DNA from: Petrolisthes cinctipes
Taxonomy: Eukaryota; Arthropoda; Malacostraca; Decapoda; Porcellanidae
DNA length: 64,000 bases
Reading direction: 5' to 3'
Assembly: GCA_033782935.1 (NCBI GenBank)
Contig: JAWQEG010000369.1
Span: 2,733,501 to 2,797,500 of the forward strand
In this document: one piece after another, positions 1 to 10,542 of the stretch
Layout: every line of letters starts with the position of its first letter
How positions within the stretch are numbered: the stretch's first letter is position 1
Position numbers and translations under genes: made by a program
Notes under the pieces: model-generated
The model's database searches: none
What the model was told of the DNA's origin: nothing
Seen by the model: only the letters and a program-made list of their open reading frames with translations

Positions 1-460
1 CCAAAATATTGAATTTTCGGGTGTTCTGAGCCTGAATTTGAGATATAAACGGGTACAGAAGATACATGCACATATTGACTTTCGGCACCAAAAATATCGA
101 TTTTCAGCATGTTTTGGGCCTGAATTTTGAAAATACTCTAACACGGAGTAGGCATGTACAGATCGCTTCTGGGACCCCAAAATATCGAATTTTCGGGTGT
201 TTAGGGCCAGAATTTGAGATATAAACGGGTACAGAAGATGCATGCACATATCGACTTTTGTGCACCTAAAAGATCGATTTTCAGTAGGTTTTGAGCATGT
301 ATTTTGAAAATACTCTAACACGGAGTAGGCATGTACAGATCGCTTCTGGGACCTCTAAATATCGAATTTTCGGGTGTTTTGGGACTGAATTTGAGATATC
401 GATTTTTTGGCACCTAAAATGTCGATTTTTAGCATGTTTTTAGCCTATATTTTGAAAATA
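1..460 (+). repeat. Array lead-in: partial M1, then L1 and S1
   Basis: The window opens inside an M1 unit (GGCACCAAAAATATCG near 86). An L1-like unit follows at 151-327 (TTTAGGGCCAGAA, with TGTGCACC), then the main part of an S1 at 328-475. The sequence at 1-150 closely matches about 4,800-4,925 (GGTGTTCTGAGCC and TTTCGGCACC), which marks it as part of the E-type lineage. Confidence 0.85.
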
Positions 461-811
461 TTCTAGCACTGTGTAGGCATGTACTGCTTCTGGGACCCCA
501 AAATATTGAATTTTCGGGTGCTTTGAGCCTGAATTAGAGATATAAACGGGTACTGAAGATGCATGCACATATCGACTTTTGTGCATCTAAAAGATCGATT
601 TTCAGTATGTTTTGAGCATGTATTTTGAAAATACTCTAACAAGGAATAGGCATGTACAGATCGCTTCTGGGACCACTAAATATCGAATTTTCGGGTGTTT
701 TGGGACTGAATTTGAGATATCGACTTTTTGGCACCTAAAAGATCGATTTTTAGCATGTTTTTAGCCTATATTTTGAAAATATTCTAGCACTGAGTAGGCA
801 TGTACAGATTG

Positions 812-900
812 CTTCTGGGACCCCAAAATATTGAATTTTCGGGTGTTTTGAGCCTGAATTTGAGATATAAACGGGTACAGAAGATGCATGCACATATTGA
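812..900 (+). repeat. First half-unit (89 bp) of a monomer: putative ancestral repeat copy A
   Basis: The half runs from CTTCTGGGACCCC to CACATATTGA. It aligns in the same order with the following half (901-987): CTTCTGGGACCCCAAAATAT with CTTTGGGCACCAAAAATAT, GAATTTTCGGGTGTTTT with GATTTTCAGCATGTTTT, GAGCCTGAATTTGAGA with GGGCCTGAATTTTGAA, and GATGCATGCACATATT with GGCATGTACAGATT. By eye roughly two thirds of positions agree. This supports origin of the monomer as a dimer of an ~88-bp unit. Confidence 0.75.
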
Positions 901-987
901 CTTTGGGCACCAAAAATATCGATTTTCAGCATGTTTTGGGCCTGAATTTTGAAAATACTCTAACACTGAGCAGGCATGTACAGATTT
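901..987 (+). repeat. Second half-unit (87 bp) of the same monomer: putative ancestral repeat copy B
   Basis: The half runs from CTTTGGGCACC through GCATGTTTTGGGCCTG and TTTTGAAAATACTC to the next GGCATGTACAGATT. It is the counterpart of 812-900. The 29-bp segment lost in S monomers is the end of copy A, so S keeps a complete B half and a shortened A half. Confidence 0.75.
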
Positions 988-3900
988 CTTCTGGAACCCC
1001 AAAATATTGAATTTTCGGGTGTTTTGAGCCTGAATTTGAGATATAAACGGGTACTGAAGATACATGCACATATCGACTTTTGTGCACCTAAAAGATCGAT
1101 ATTCAGTATGTTTTGAGCATGTATTTTTAAATTACTCTAACACGGAGTAGGCATGTACAGATCGCTTCTGGGACCCCTAAATATCGAATTTTCGGGTGTT
1201 TTGGGACTGAATTTGAGATATCGACTTTTTGGCACATAAAAGATCGATTTTTAGCATGTTTTTTGCCTATATTTTGAAAATATTCTAGCACTGAGTAGGC
1301 ATGTACAGATTGCTTCTGGGAACCCAAAATATTGAATTTTCGGGTGTTTTGAGCCTGAATTTGAGATATAAACAGGTACAGAAGATACATGCACATATTG
1401 ACTTTGGGCACCAAAAATATCGATTTTCAGCATGTTTTGGGCCTGAATTTTGAAAATACTCTAACACCGAGTAGGCATGTACAGATCGCTTCTGGGACCC
1501 CAAAATATCGAATTTTCGGGTGTTTAGGGCCAGAATTTGAGATATAAACGGGTACAGAAGATGCATGCACATATCGACTTTTGGGCACCTAAAAGATCGA
1601 TTTTCAGTATGTTTTTGGCCTGTATTTTGAAAATACTCTAACGCGGAGTAGGCATGTACAGATACCTTCTGGGACCTCTAAATATCGAATTTTCGGGTGT
1701 TTTGGGACTGAATTTGAGATATCGATTTTTTGGCACCTAAAATGTCGATTTTCATCATGTTTTGGGCCTGTATTTTGAAAATACTCTAGCACTGTGTAGG
1801 CATGTATAGATTGCTTCTGGGACCCCAAAATATTGAATTTTCGGGTGTTTTGAGCCTGAATTTGAGATATATACGGGTACTGAAGATGCATGCACATATC
1901 GACTTTTGTGCACCTATAAGATCGATTTTCAGTATGTTTTGAGCATGTATTTTGAAAATACTCTAACACGGAGTAGGCATGTACAGATCGCTTCTGGGAC
2001 CCCTAAATATCGAATTTCGGGTGTTTTGGGACTGAATTTGAGATATCGACTTTTTGGCACCTAAAAGATCGATTTTTAGCATGTTTTTAGCCTATATTTT
2101 GAAAATATTCTAGCACTGAGTACAGATTGCTTCTGGGACCCCAAAATATTGAATTTTCAAATGTTTTGAGACTGAATTTGAGATATAAACGGGTACAGAA
2201 GATACATGCACATATTGACTTTGGGCACCAAAAATATCGATTTTCAGCATGTTTTAGGCCTGAATTTTGAAAATACTCTAACACGGAGTAGGCATGTACA
2301 GATCGCTTCTGGGACCCCAAAATATCGAATTTTCGGGTGTTTAGGGCCAGAATTTGAGATATAAACGGGTACAGAAGATGCATGCACATATCGACTTTTG
2401 TGCACCTAAAAGATCGATTTTCAGTATGTTTTGAGCATGTATTTTGAAAATACTCTAACACGGAGTAGGCATGTACAGATCGCTTCTGGGACCTCTAAAT
2501 ATCGAATTTTCGGGTGTTTTGGGACTGAATTTGAGATATCGATTTTTTGGCACCTAATATGTCGATTTTTAGCATGTTTTTAGCCTATATTTTGAAAATA
2601 TTCTAGCTCTGTGTATGTACAGATTGCTTCTGGGACCCCAAAATATTGAATTTTCGGGTGTTTTGAGCCTGAATTTGAGATATAAACGGGTACAGAAGAT
2701 ACATGCACATATTGACTTTGGGCATCTAAAATATCGATTTTCAGCATGTTTTGGGCCTGTATTTTGAAAATACTCTAACACTGAGTAGGCATGTACAGAT
2801 TGCTTCTGGGACCCCAAAATATTGAATTTTCGGGTGTTTTGAGCCTGAATTTGAGATATAAACGGGTACTGAAGATGCATGCACATATCGACTTTTGTGC
2901 ACCTAAAAGATCGATTTTCAGTATGTTTTGAGCATGTATTTTGAAAATACTCTAACACGGAGTAGGCATGTACAGATCGCTTCTGGGACCTCTAAATATC
3001 GAATTTTCGAGTGTTTTGGGACTGAATTTGAGATATCGATTTTTTGGCACCTAAAATGTCGATTTTTAGCATGTTTTTAGCCTATATTTTGAAAATATTC
3101 TAGCACTGTGTAGGCATGTACAGATTGCTTCTGGGACCCCAAAATATTGAATTTTCGGGTGTTTTGAGCCTGAATTTGAGATATAAACGGGTACAGAAGA
3201 TACATGCACATATTGACTTTGGGCATCTAAAATATCGATTTTCAGCATGTTTTGGGCCTGTATTTTGAAAATACTCTAACACTGAGCAGGCATGTACAGA
3301 TTGCTTCTGGGACCCCAAAATATTGAATTTTCGGGTGTTTTGAGCCTGAATTTGAGATATAAACGGGTACTGAAGATGCATGCACATATCGACTTTTGTG
3401 CACCTAAAAGATCGATTTTCAGTATGTTTTAAGCATGTATTTTGAAAATACTCTAACACGGAGTAGGCATGTACAGATCGCTTCTGGGACCCCTAAATAT
3501 CGAATTTTCGGGTGTTTTGGGACTGAATTTGAGATATCGACTTTTTGGCACCTAAAAGATCGATTTTTAGCTTGTTTTGTAGCTTATATTTTGAAAATAT
3601 TCTAGCATTGAGTAGGCATGTACAGATTGCTTCTGGGACCCCAAAATATTGAATTTTCGGGTGTTCTGAGCCTGAATTTGAGATATAAACGGGTACAGAA
3701 GATACATGCACATATTGACTTTCGGCACCAAAAATATCGATTTTCAGCATGTTCTGGGCCTGAATTTTGAAAATACTCTAACACGGAGTAGGCATGTACA
3801 GATCGCTTCTGGGACCCCAAAATATCGAATTTTCGGGTGTTTAGGGCCAGAATTTGAGATATAAACGGGTACAGAAGATGCATGCACATATAGACTTTTG

Positions 3901-4291
3901 TGCACCTAAAAGATCGATTTTCAGTATGTTTTGAGCATGTATTTTGAAAATACTCTAACACGGAGTAGGCATGTACAGATCGCTTCTGGGACCTCTAAAT
4001 ATCGAATTTTCGGGTGTTTTGGGACTGAATTTGAGATATCGATTTTTTGGCACCTAAAATGTCGATTTTTAGCATGTTTTTAGCCTATATTTTGAAAATA
4101 TTCTAGCACTGTGTAGGCATGTACAGATTGCTTCTGGGACCCCAAAATATTGAATTTTCGGGTGTTTTAAGCCTGAATTTGAGATATAAACGGGTACAGA
4201 AGATACATGCACATATTGACTTTGGGCATCTAAAATATCGATTTTCAGCATGTTTTGGGACTGTATTTTGAAAATACTCTAACACTGAGTA

Positions 4292-4445
4292 GGCATGTAC
4301 AGATTGCTTCTGGGACCCCAAAATATTGAATTTTCGGGTGTTTTGAGCCTGAATTTGAGATATAAACGGGTACTGAAGATGCATGCACATATTGATTTTC
4401 AGCATGTTTTGGGCCTGAATTTTGAAAATACTCTAACACGGAGTA
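4292..4445 (+). repeat. 154-bp hybrid monomer (internal 22-bp deletion)
   Basis: The first half is L2-like (GGTACTGAAGATGC) and the second half M1-like (GCATGTTTTGGGCCTGAA). They are joined at CACATATTGATTTTCAG, so about 22 bp around GACTTTGGGCACC are missing. The unit after it starts with the rare GGCGTGTAAAGATCG. Copies occur at 5950-6103, 6281-6434 and 10079-10232. Confidence 0.85.
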
Positions 4446-4756
4446 GGCGTGTAAAGATCGCTTCTGGGACCCCAAAATATCGAATTTTCGGGTGTTTAGG
4501 GCCAGAATTTGAGATATAAACGGGTACAGAAGATGCATGCACATATCGACTTTTGGGCACCTAAAAGATCGATTTTCAGTATGTTTTGAGCATGTATTTT
4601 GAAAATACTCTAACACGGAGTATGCATGTACAGATACCTTCTGGGACCTCTAAATATCGAATTTTCGGGTGTTTTGGGACTCAATTTGAGATATCGATTT
4701 TTTGGCACCTAAAAGATCGATTTTTAGCATGTTTTGTAGCCTATATTTTGAAAATA

Positions 4757-6744
4757 TTCTAGCATTGAGTAGGCATGTACAGATTGCTTCTGGGACCCCA
4801 AAATATTGAATTTTCGGGTGTTCTGAGCCTGAATTTGAGATATAAACGGGTACAGAAGATACATGCACATATTGACTTTCGGCACCAAAAATATCGATTT
4901 TCAGCATGTTTTGGGCCTGAATTTTGAAAATACTCTAACACGGAGTAGGCATGTACAGATCGCTTCTGGGACCCCAAAATATCGAATTTTCGGGTGTTAA
5001 GGGCCAGAATTTGAGATATAAACGGGTACAGAAGATGCATGCACATATCGACTTTTGTGCACCTAAAAGATCGATTTTCAGTATGTTTTGAGCATGTATT
5101 TTGAAAATACTCTAACACGGAGTAGGCATGTACAGATCGCTTCTGGGACCTCTAAATATCGAATTTTCGGGTGTTTTGGGACTGAATTTGAGATATCGAT
5201 TTTTTGGCACCTAAAATGTCGATTTTTAGCATGTTTTTAGCCTATATTTTGAAAATATTCTAGCACTGTGTAGGCATGTACAGATTGCTTCTGGGACCCC
5301 AAAATATTGAATTTTCGGGTGTTTTGAGCCTGAATTTGAGATATAAACGGGTACAGAAGATACATGCACATATTGACTTTGGGCATCTAAAATATCGATT
5401 TTCAGCATGTTTTGGGCCTGTATTTTGAAAATACTCTAACACTGAGTAGGCATGTACAGATTGCTTCTGGGACCCCAAAATATTGAATTTTCGGGTGTTT
5501 TGAGCCTGAATTTGAGATATAAACGGGTACTGAAGATGCATGCACATATCGACTTTTGTGCACCTAAAAGATCGATTTTCAGTATGTTTTGAGCATGTAT
5601 TTTGAAAATACTCTAACACGGAGTAGGCATGTACAGATCGCTTCTGGGACTTCTAAATATCGAATTTTCGGATGTTTTGGGACTGAATTTGAGATATCGA
5701 TTTTTTGGCACCTAAAATGTCGATTTTTAGCATGTTTTTATCCTATATTTTGAAAATATTCTAGCACTGTGTAGGCATGTACAGATTGCTTCTGGGACCC
5801 CAAAATATTGAATTTTCGGGTGTTTTGAGCCTGAATTTGAGATATAAACGGGTACAGAAGATACATGCACATATTGACTTTGGGCATCTAAAATATCGAT
5901 TTTCAGCATGTTTTGGGCCTGTATTTTGAAAATACTCTAACACTGAGTAGGCATGTACAGATTGCTTCTGGGACCCCAAAATATTGAATTTTCGGGTGTT
6001 TTGAGCCTGAATTTGAGATATAAACGGGTACTGAAGATGCATGCACATATCGATTTTCAGCATGTTTTGGGCCTGAATTTTGAAAATACTCTAACACGGA
6101 GTAGGCGTGTAAAGATCGCTTCTGGGACCCCAAAATATCGAATTTTCGGGTGTTTAGGGCCAGAATTTGAGATATAAACGGGTACAGAAGATGCATGCAC
6201 ATATCGACTTTTGGGCACCTAAAAGATCGATTTTCAGTATGTTTTTGGCCTGTATTTTGAAAATACTCTAACACTGAGTAGGCATGTACAGATTGCTTCT
6301 GGGACCCCAAAATATTGAATTTTCGGGTGTTTTGAGCCTGAATTTGAGATATAAACGGGTACTGAAGATGCATGCACATATCGATTTTCAGCATGTTTTG
6401 GGCCTGAATTTTGAAAATACTCTAACACGGAGTAGGCGTGTAAAGATCGCTTCTGGTACCCCAAAATATCGAATTTTCGGGTGTTTAGGGCCAGAATTTG
6501 AGATATAAACGGGTACAGAAGATGCATGCACATATCGACTTTTGGGCACCTAAAAGATCGATTTTCAGTATGTTTTTGGCCTGTATTTTGAAAATACTCT
6601 AACACGGAGTAAGCATGTACAGATACCTTCTGGGACCTCTAAATATCGAATTTTCGGGTGTTTTGGGACTGAATTTGAGATATCGATTTTTTGGCACCTA
6701 AAATGTCGATTATTAGCATGTTTTTAGCCTATATTTTGAAAATA
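4757..6744 (+). repeat. One M1-L1-S1 trimer, one M2-L2-S1 trimer and a duplicated hybrid dimer
   Basis: Anchors at 4757, 5258 and 5759 give two 501-bp trimers; the first is M1-L1-S1 and the second M2-L2-S1. The next anchor is at 6745, an interval of 986 bp. That interval holds M2, a hybrid (154), L1 (177), a second hybrid (154), a second L1 (177) and S1. Confidence 0.85.
5950..6611 (+). repeat. 331-bp tandem duplication of hybrid + L1
   Basis: Units at 5950-6280 and 6281-6611 are each a 154-bp hybrid monomer plus a 177-bp L1, both with GGCGTGTAAAGATCG at the start of the L1. They are nearly identical; one visible difference is TTCTGGGACCCC in the first and TTCTGGTACCCC in the second L1. The single-copy versions at about 4.3 and 10.1 kb show this is a local gain. 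Confidence 0.87.
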
Positions 6745-9700
6745 TTCTAGCACTGTGTAGGCATGTACTGCTTCTGGGACCCCAAAATATTGAATTTTCG
6801 GGTGTTTTGAGCCTGAATTAGAGATATAAACGGGTACTGAAGATGCATGCACATATCGACTTTTGTGCATCTAAAAGATCGATTTTCAGTATGTTTTGAG
6901 CATGTATTTTGAAAATACTCTAACAAGGAATAGGCATGTACAGATCGCTTCTGGGACCACTAAATATCGAATTTTCGGGTGTTTTGGGACTGAATTTGAG
7001 ATATCGACTTTTTGGCACCTAAAAGATCGATTTTTAGCATGTTTTTAGCCTATATTTTGAAAATATTCTAGCACTGAGTAGGCATGTACAGATTGCTTCT
7101 GGGACCCCAAAATATTGAATTTTCGGGTGTTTTGAGCCTGAATTTGAGATATAAACGGGTACAGAAGATACATGCACATATTGACTTTGGGCACCAAAAA
7201 TATCGATTTTCAGCATGTTTTGGGCCTGAATTTTGAAAATACTCTAACACCGATTAGGCATGTACAGATCGCTTCTGGGACCCCAAAATATCGAATTTTC
7301 GGGTGTTTAGGGCCAGAATTTGAGATATAAACGGGTACAGAAGATGCATGCACATATCGACTTTTGGGCACCTAAAAGATCGATTTTCAGTATGTTTTTG
7401 GCCTGTATTTTGAAAATACTCTAACGCGGAGTAGGCATGTACAGATACCTTCTGGGACCTCTAAATATCGAATTTTCGGGTGTTTTGGGACTGAATTTGA
7501 GATATCGATTTTTTGGCACCTAAAATGTCGATTTTCAGCATGTTTTGGGCCTGTATTTTGAAAATACTCTAGCACTGTGTAGGCATGTATAGATTGCTTC
7601 TGGGACCCGAAAATATTGAATTTTCGGGTGGTTTGAGCCTGAATTTGAGATATATACGGGTACTGATGATGCATGCACATATCGACTTTTGTGCACCTAT
7701 AAGATCGATTTTCAGTATGTTTTGAGCATGTATTTTGAAAATACTCTAACACGGAGTAGGCATGTACAGATCGCTTCTGGGACCCCTAAATATCGAATTT
7801 CGGGTGTTTTGGGACTGAATTTGAGATATAGACTTTTTGGAACCTAAAAGATCGATTTTTAGCATGTTTTTAGCCTATATTTTGAAAATATTCTAGCACT
7901 GAGTACAGATTGCTTCTGGGACCCCAAAATATTGAATTTTCAAGTGTTTTGAGCCAGAATTTGAGATATAAACGGGTACAGAAGATACATGCACATATTG
8001 ACTTTGGGCACCAAAAATATCGATTTTCAGCATGTTTTAGGCCTGAATTTTGAAAATACTCTAACACGGAGTAGGCATGTACAGATCGCTTCTGGGACCC
8101 CAAAATATCGAATTTTCGGGTGTTTAGGGCCAGAATTTGAGATATAAACGGGTACAGAAGATGCATGCACATATCGACTTTTGTGCACCTAAAAGATCGA
8201 TTTTCAGTATGTTTTGAGCATGTATTTTGAAAATACTCTAACACGGAGTAGGCATGTACAGATCGCTTCTGGGACCTCTAAATATCGAATTTTCGGGTGT
8301 TTTGGGACTGAATTTGAGATATCGATTTTTTGGCACCTAATATGTCGATTTTTAGCATGTTTTTAGCCTATATTTTGAAAATATTCTAGCACTGTGTAGG
8401 CATGTACAGATTGCTTCTGGGACCCCAAAATATTGAATTTTCGGGTGTTTTTAACCTGAATTTGAGATATAAACGGGTACAGAAGATACATGCACATATT
8501 GACTTTGGGCATCTAAAATATCGATTTTCAGCATGTTTTGGGCCTGTATTTTGAAAATACTCTAACACTGAGTAGGCATGTACAGATTGCTTCTGGGACC
8601 CCAAAATATTGAATTTTCGGGTGTTTTGAGCCTGAATTTGAGATATAAACGGGTACTGAAGATGCATGCACATATCGACTTTTGTGCACCTAAAAGATCG
8701 ATTTTCAGTATGTTTTGAGCATGTATTTTGAAAATACTCTAACACGGAGTAGGCATGTACAGATCGCTTCTGGGACCTCTAAATATCGAATTTTCGGGTG
8801 TTTAGGGACTGAATTTGAGATATCGATTTTTTGGCACCTAAAATGTCGATTTTTAGCATGTTTTTAACCTATATTTTGAAAATATTCTAGCACTGTGTAG
8901 GCATGTACAGATTGCTTCTGGGACCCCAAAATATTGAATTTTCGGGTGTTTTGAGCCTGAATTTGAGATATAAACGGGTACAGAAGATACATGCACATAT
9001 TGACTTTGGGCATCTAAAATATCGATTTTCAGCATGTTTTGGGCCTGTATTTTGAAAATACTCTAACACTGAGTAGGCATGTACAGATTGCTTCTGGGAC
9101 CCCAAAATATTGAATTTTCGGGTGTTTTGAGCCTGAATTTGAGATATAAACGGGTACTGAAGATGCATGCACATATCGACTTTTGTGCACCTAAAAGATC
9201 GATTTTCAGTATGTTTTAAGCATGTATTTTGAAAATACTCTAACACGGAGTAGGCATGTACAGATCGCTTCTGGGACCCCTAAATATCGAATTTTCGGGT
9301 GTTTTGTGACTGAATTTGAGATATCGACTTTTTGACACCTAAAAGATCGATTTTTAGCATGTTTTGTAGCCTATATTTTGAAAATATTCTAGCATTGAGT
9401 AGGCATGTACAGATTGCTTCTGGGACCCCAAAATATTGAATTTTCGGGTGTTCTGAGCCTGAATTTGAGATATAAACGGGTACAGAAGATACATGCACAT
9501 ATTGACTTTGGGCATCTAAAATGTCGATTTTCAGCATGTTTTGGGCCTGTATTTTGAAAATACTCTAACACTGAGTAGGCATGTACAGATTGCTTCTGGG
9601 ACCCCAAAATATTGAATTTTCGGGTGTTTTGAGCCTGAATTTGAGATATAAACGGGTACTGAAGATGCATGCACATATCGACTTTTGTGCACCTAAAAGA

Positions 9701-10542
9701 TCGATTTTCAGTATGTTTTGAGCATGTATTTTGAAAATACTCTAACACGGAGTAGGCATGTACAGATCGCTTCTGGGACCTCTAAATATCGAATTTTCGG
9801 GTGTTTTGGGACTGAATTTGAGATATCGATTTTTTGGCACCTAAAATGTCGATTTTTAGCATGTTTTTAGCCTATATTTTGAAAATATTCTAGCACTGTG
9901 TAGGCATGTACAGATTCCTTCTGGGACCCCAAAATATTGAATTTTCGGGTGTTTTGAGCCTGAATTTGAGATATAAACGGGTACAGAAGATACATGCACA
10001 TATTGACTTTGGGCATCTAAAATATCGATTTTCAGCATGTTTTGGGCCTGTATTTTGAAAATACTCTAACACTGAGTAGGCATGTACAGATTGCTTCTGG
10101 GACCACAAAATATTGAATTTTCGGGTGTTTTGAGCCTGAATTTGAGATATAAACGGGTACTGAAGATGCATGCACATATCGATTTTCAGCATGTTTTGGG
10201 CCTGAATTTTGAAAATACTCTAACACGGAGTAGGCGTGTAAAGATCGCTTCTGGGACCCCAAAATATCGAATTTTCGGGTGTTTAGGGCCAGAATTTGAG
10301 ATATAAACGGATACAGAAGATGCATGCACATATCGACTTTTGGGCACCTAAAAGATCGATTTTCAGTATGTTTTTGGCCTGTATTTTGAAAATACTCTAA
10401 CACGGAGTAAGCATGTACAGATACCTTCTGGGACCTCTAAATATCGAATTTTCGGGTGTTTTGGGACTGAATTTGAGATATCGATTTTTTGGCACCTAAA
10501 ATGTCGATTTTTAGCATGTTTTTAGCCTATATTTTGAAAATA
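6745..10542 (+). repeat. Block E, copy 2 (one 501-bp unit fewer)
   Basis: Spacings are 321, 501, 324, 493, 501, 502, 501 and 655. Aligned with copy 1 at 461-4756 the offset is 6284 for the first two anchors and then 5783-5787, so one 501-bp trimer is absent. The markers CATGTACTGCTTCTGGG (near 6763), AACAAGGAATAGG (near 6923), GAGTACAGATTGC (near 7901) and the hybrid at 10079-10232 are shared. Confidence 0.85.

Larger units (their letters stand above)
461..4756 (+). repeat. Block E, copy 1
   Basis: S anchors fall at 461, 782, 1283, 1784, 2108, 2601, 3098, 3600, 4101 and 4757, giving spacings 321, 501, 501, 324, 493, 497, 502, 501 and 656. Lineage markers are CATGTACTGCTTCTGGG near 479 (4-base loss), AACAAGGAATAGG near 640, GAGTACAGATTGC near 2118 (8-base junction loss), GTTTTGTAGC near 3575 and a 154-bp hybrid monomer at 4292-4445. 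The block recurs at 6745-10542. Confidence 0.85.

Noticed and set aside
881..898. Palindrome TGCATGCA and the ATCGAT sites as regulatory operators
   Set aside because: They occur in many monomers as part of the repeat and stand beside no gene. They could contribute to hairpin-forming potential, but nothing in the sequence supports a regulatory site.
4295..4519. Forward-strand frames of 60-85 codons such as this one (also 5953-6177, 6284-6508, 10082-10306)
   Set aside because: They arise only where the 154-bp hybrid or an M-S junction removes a stop; they are identical between copies because the DNA is duplicated, and nothing suggests translation.
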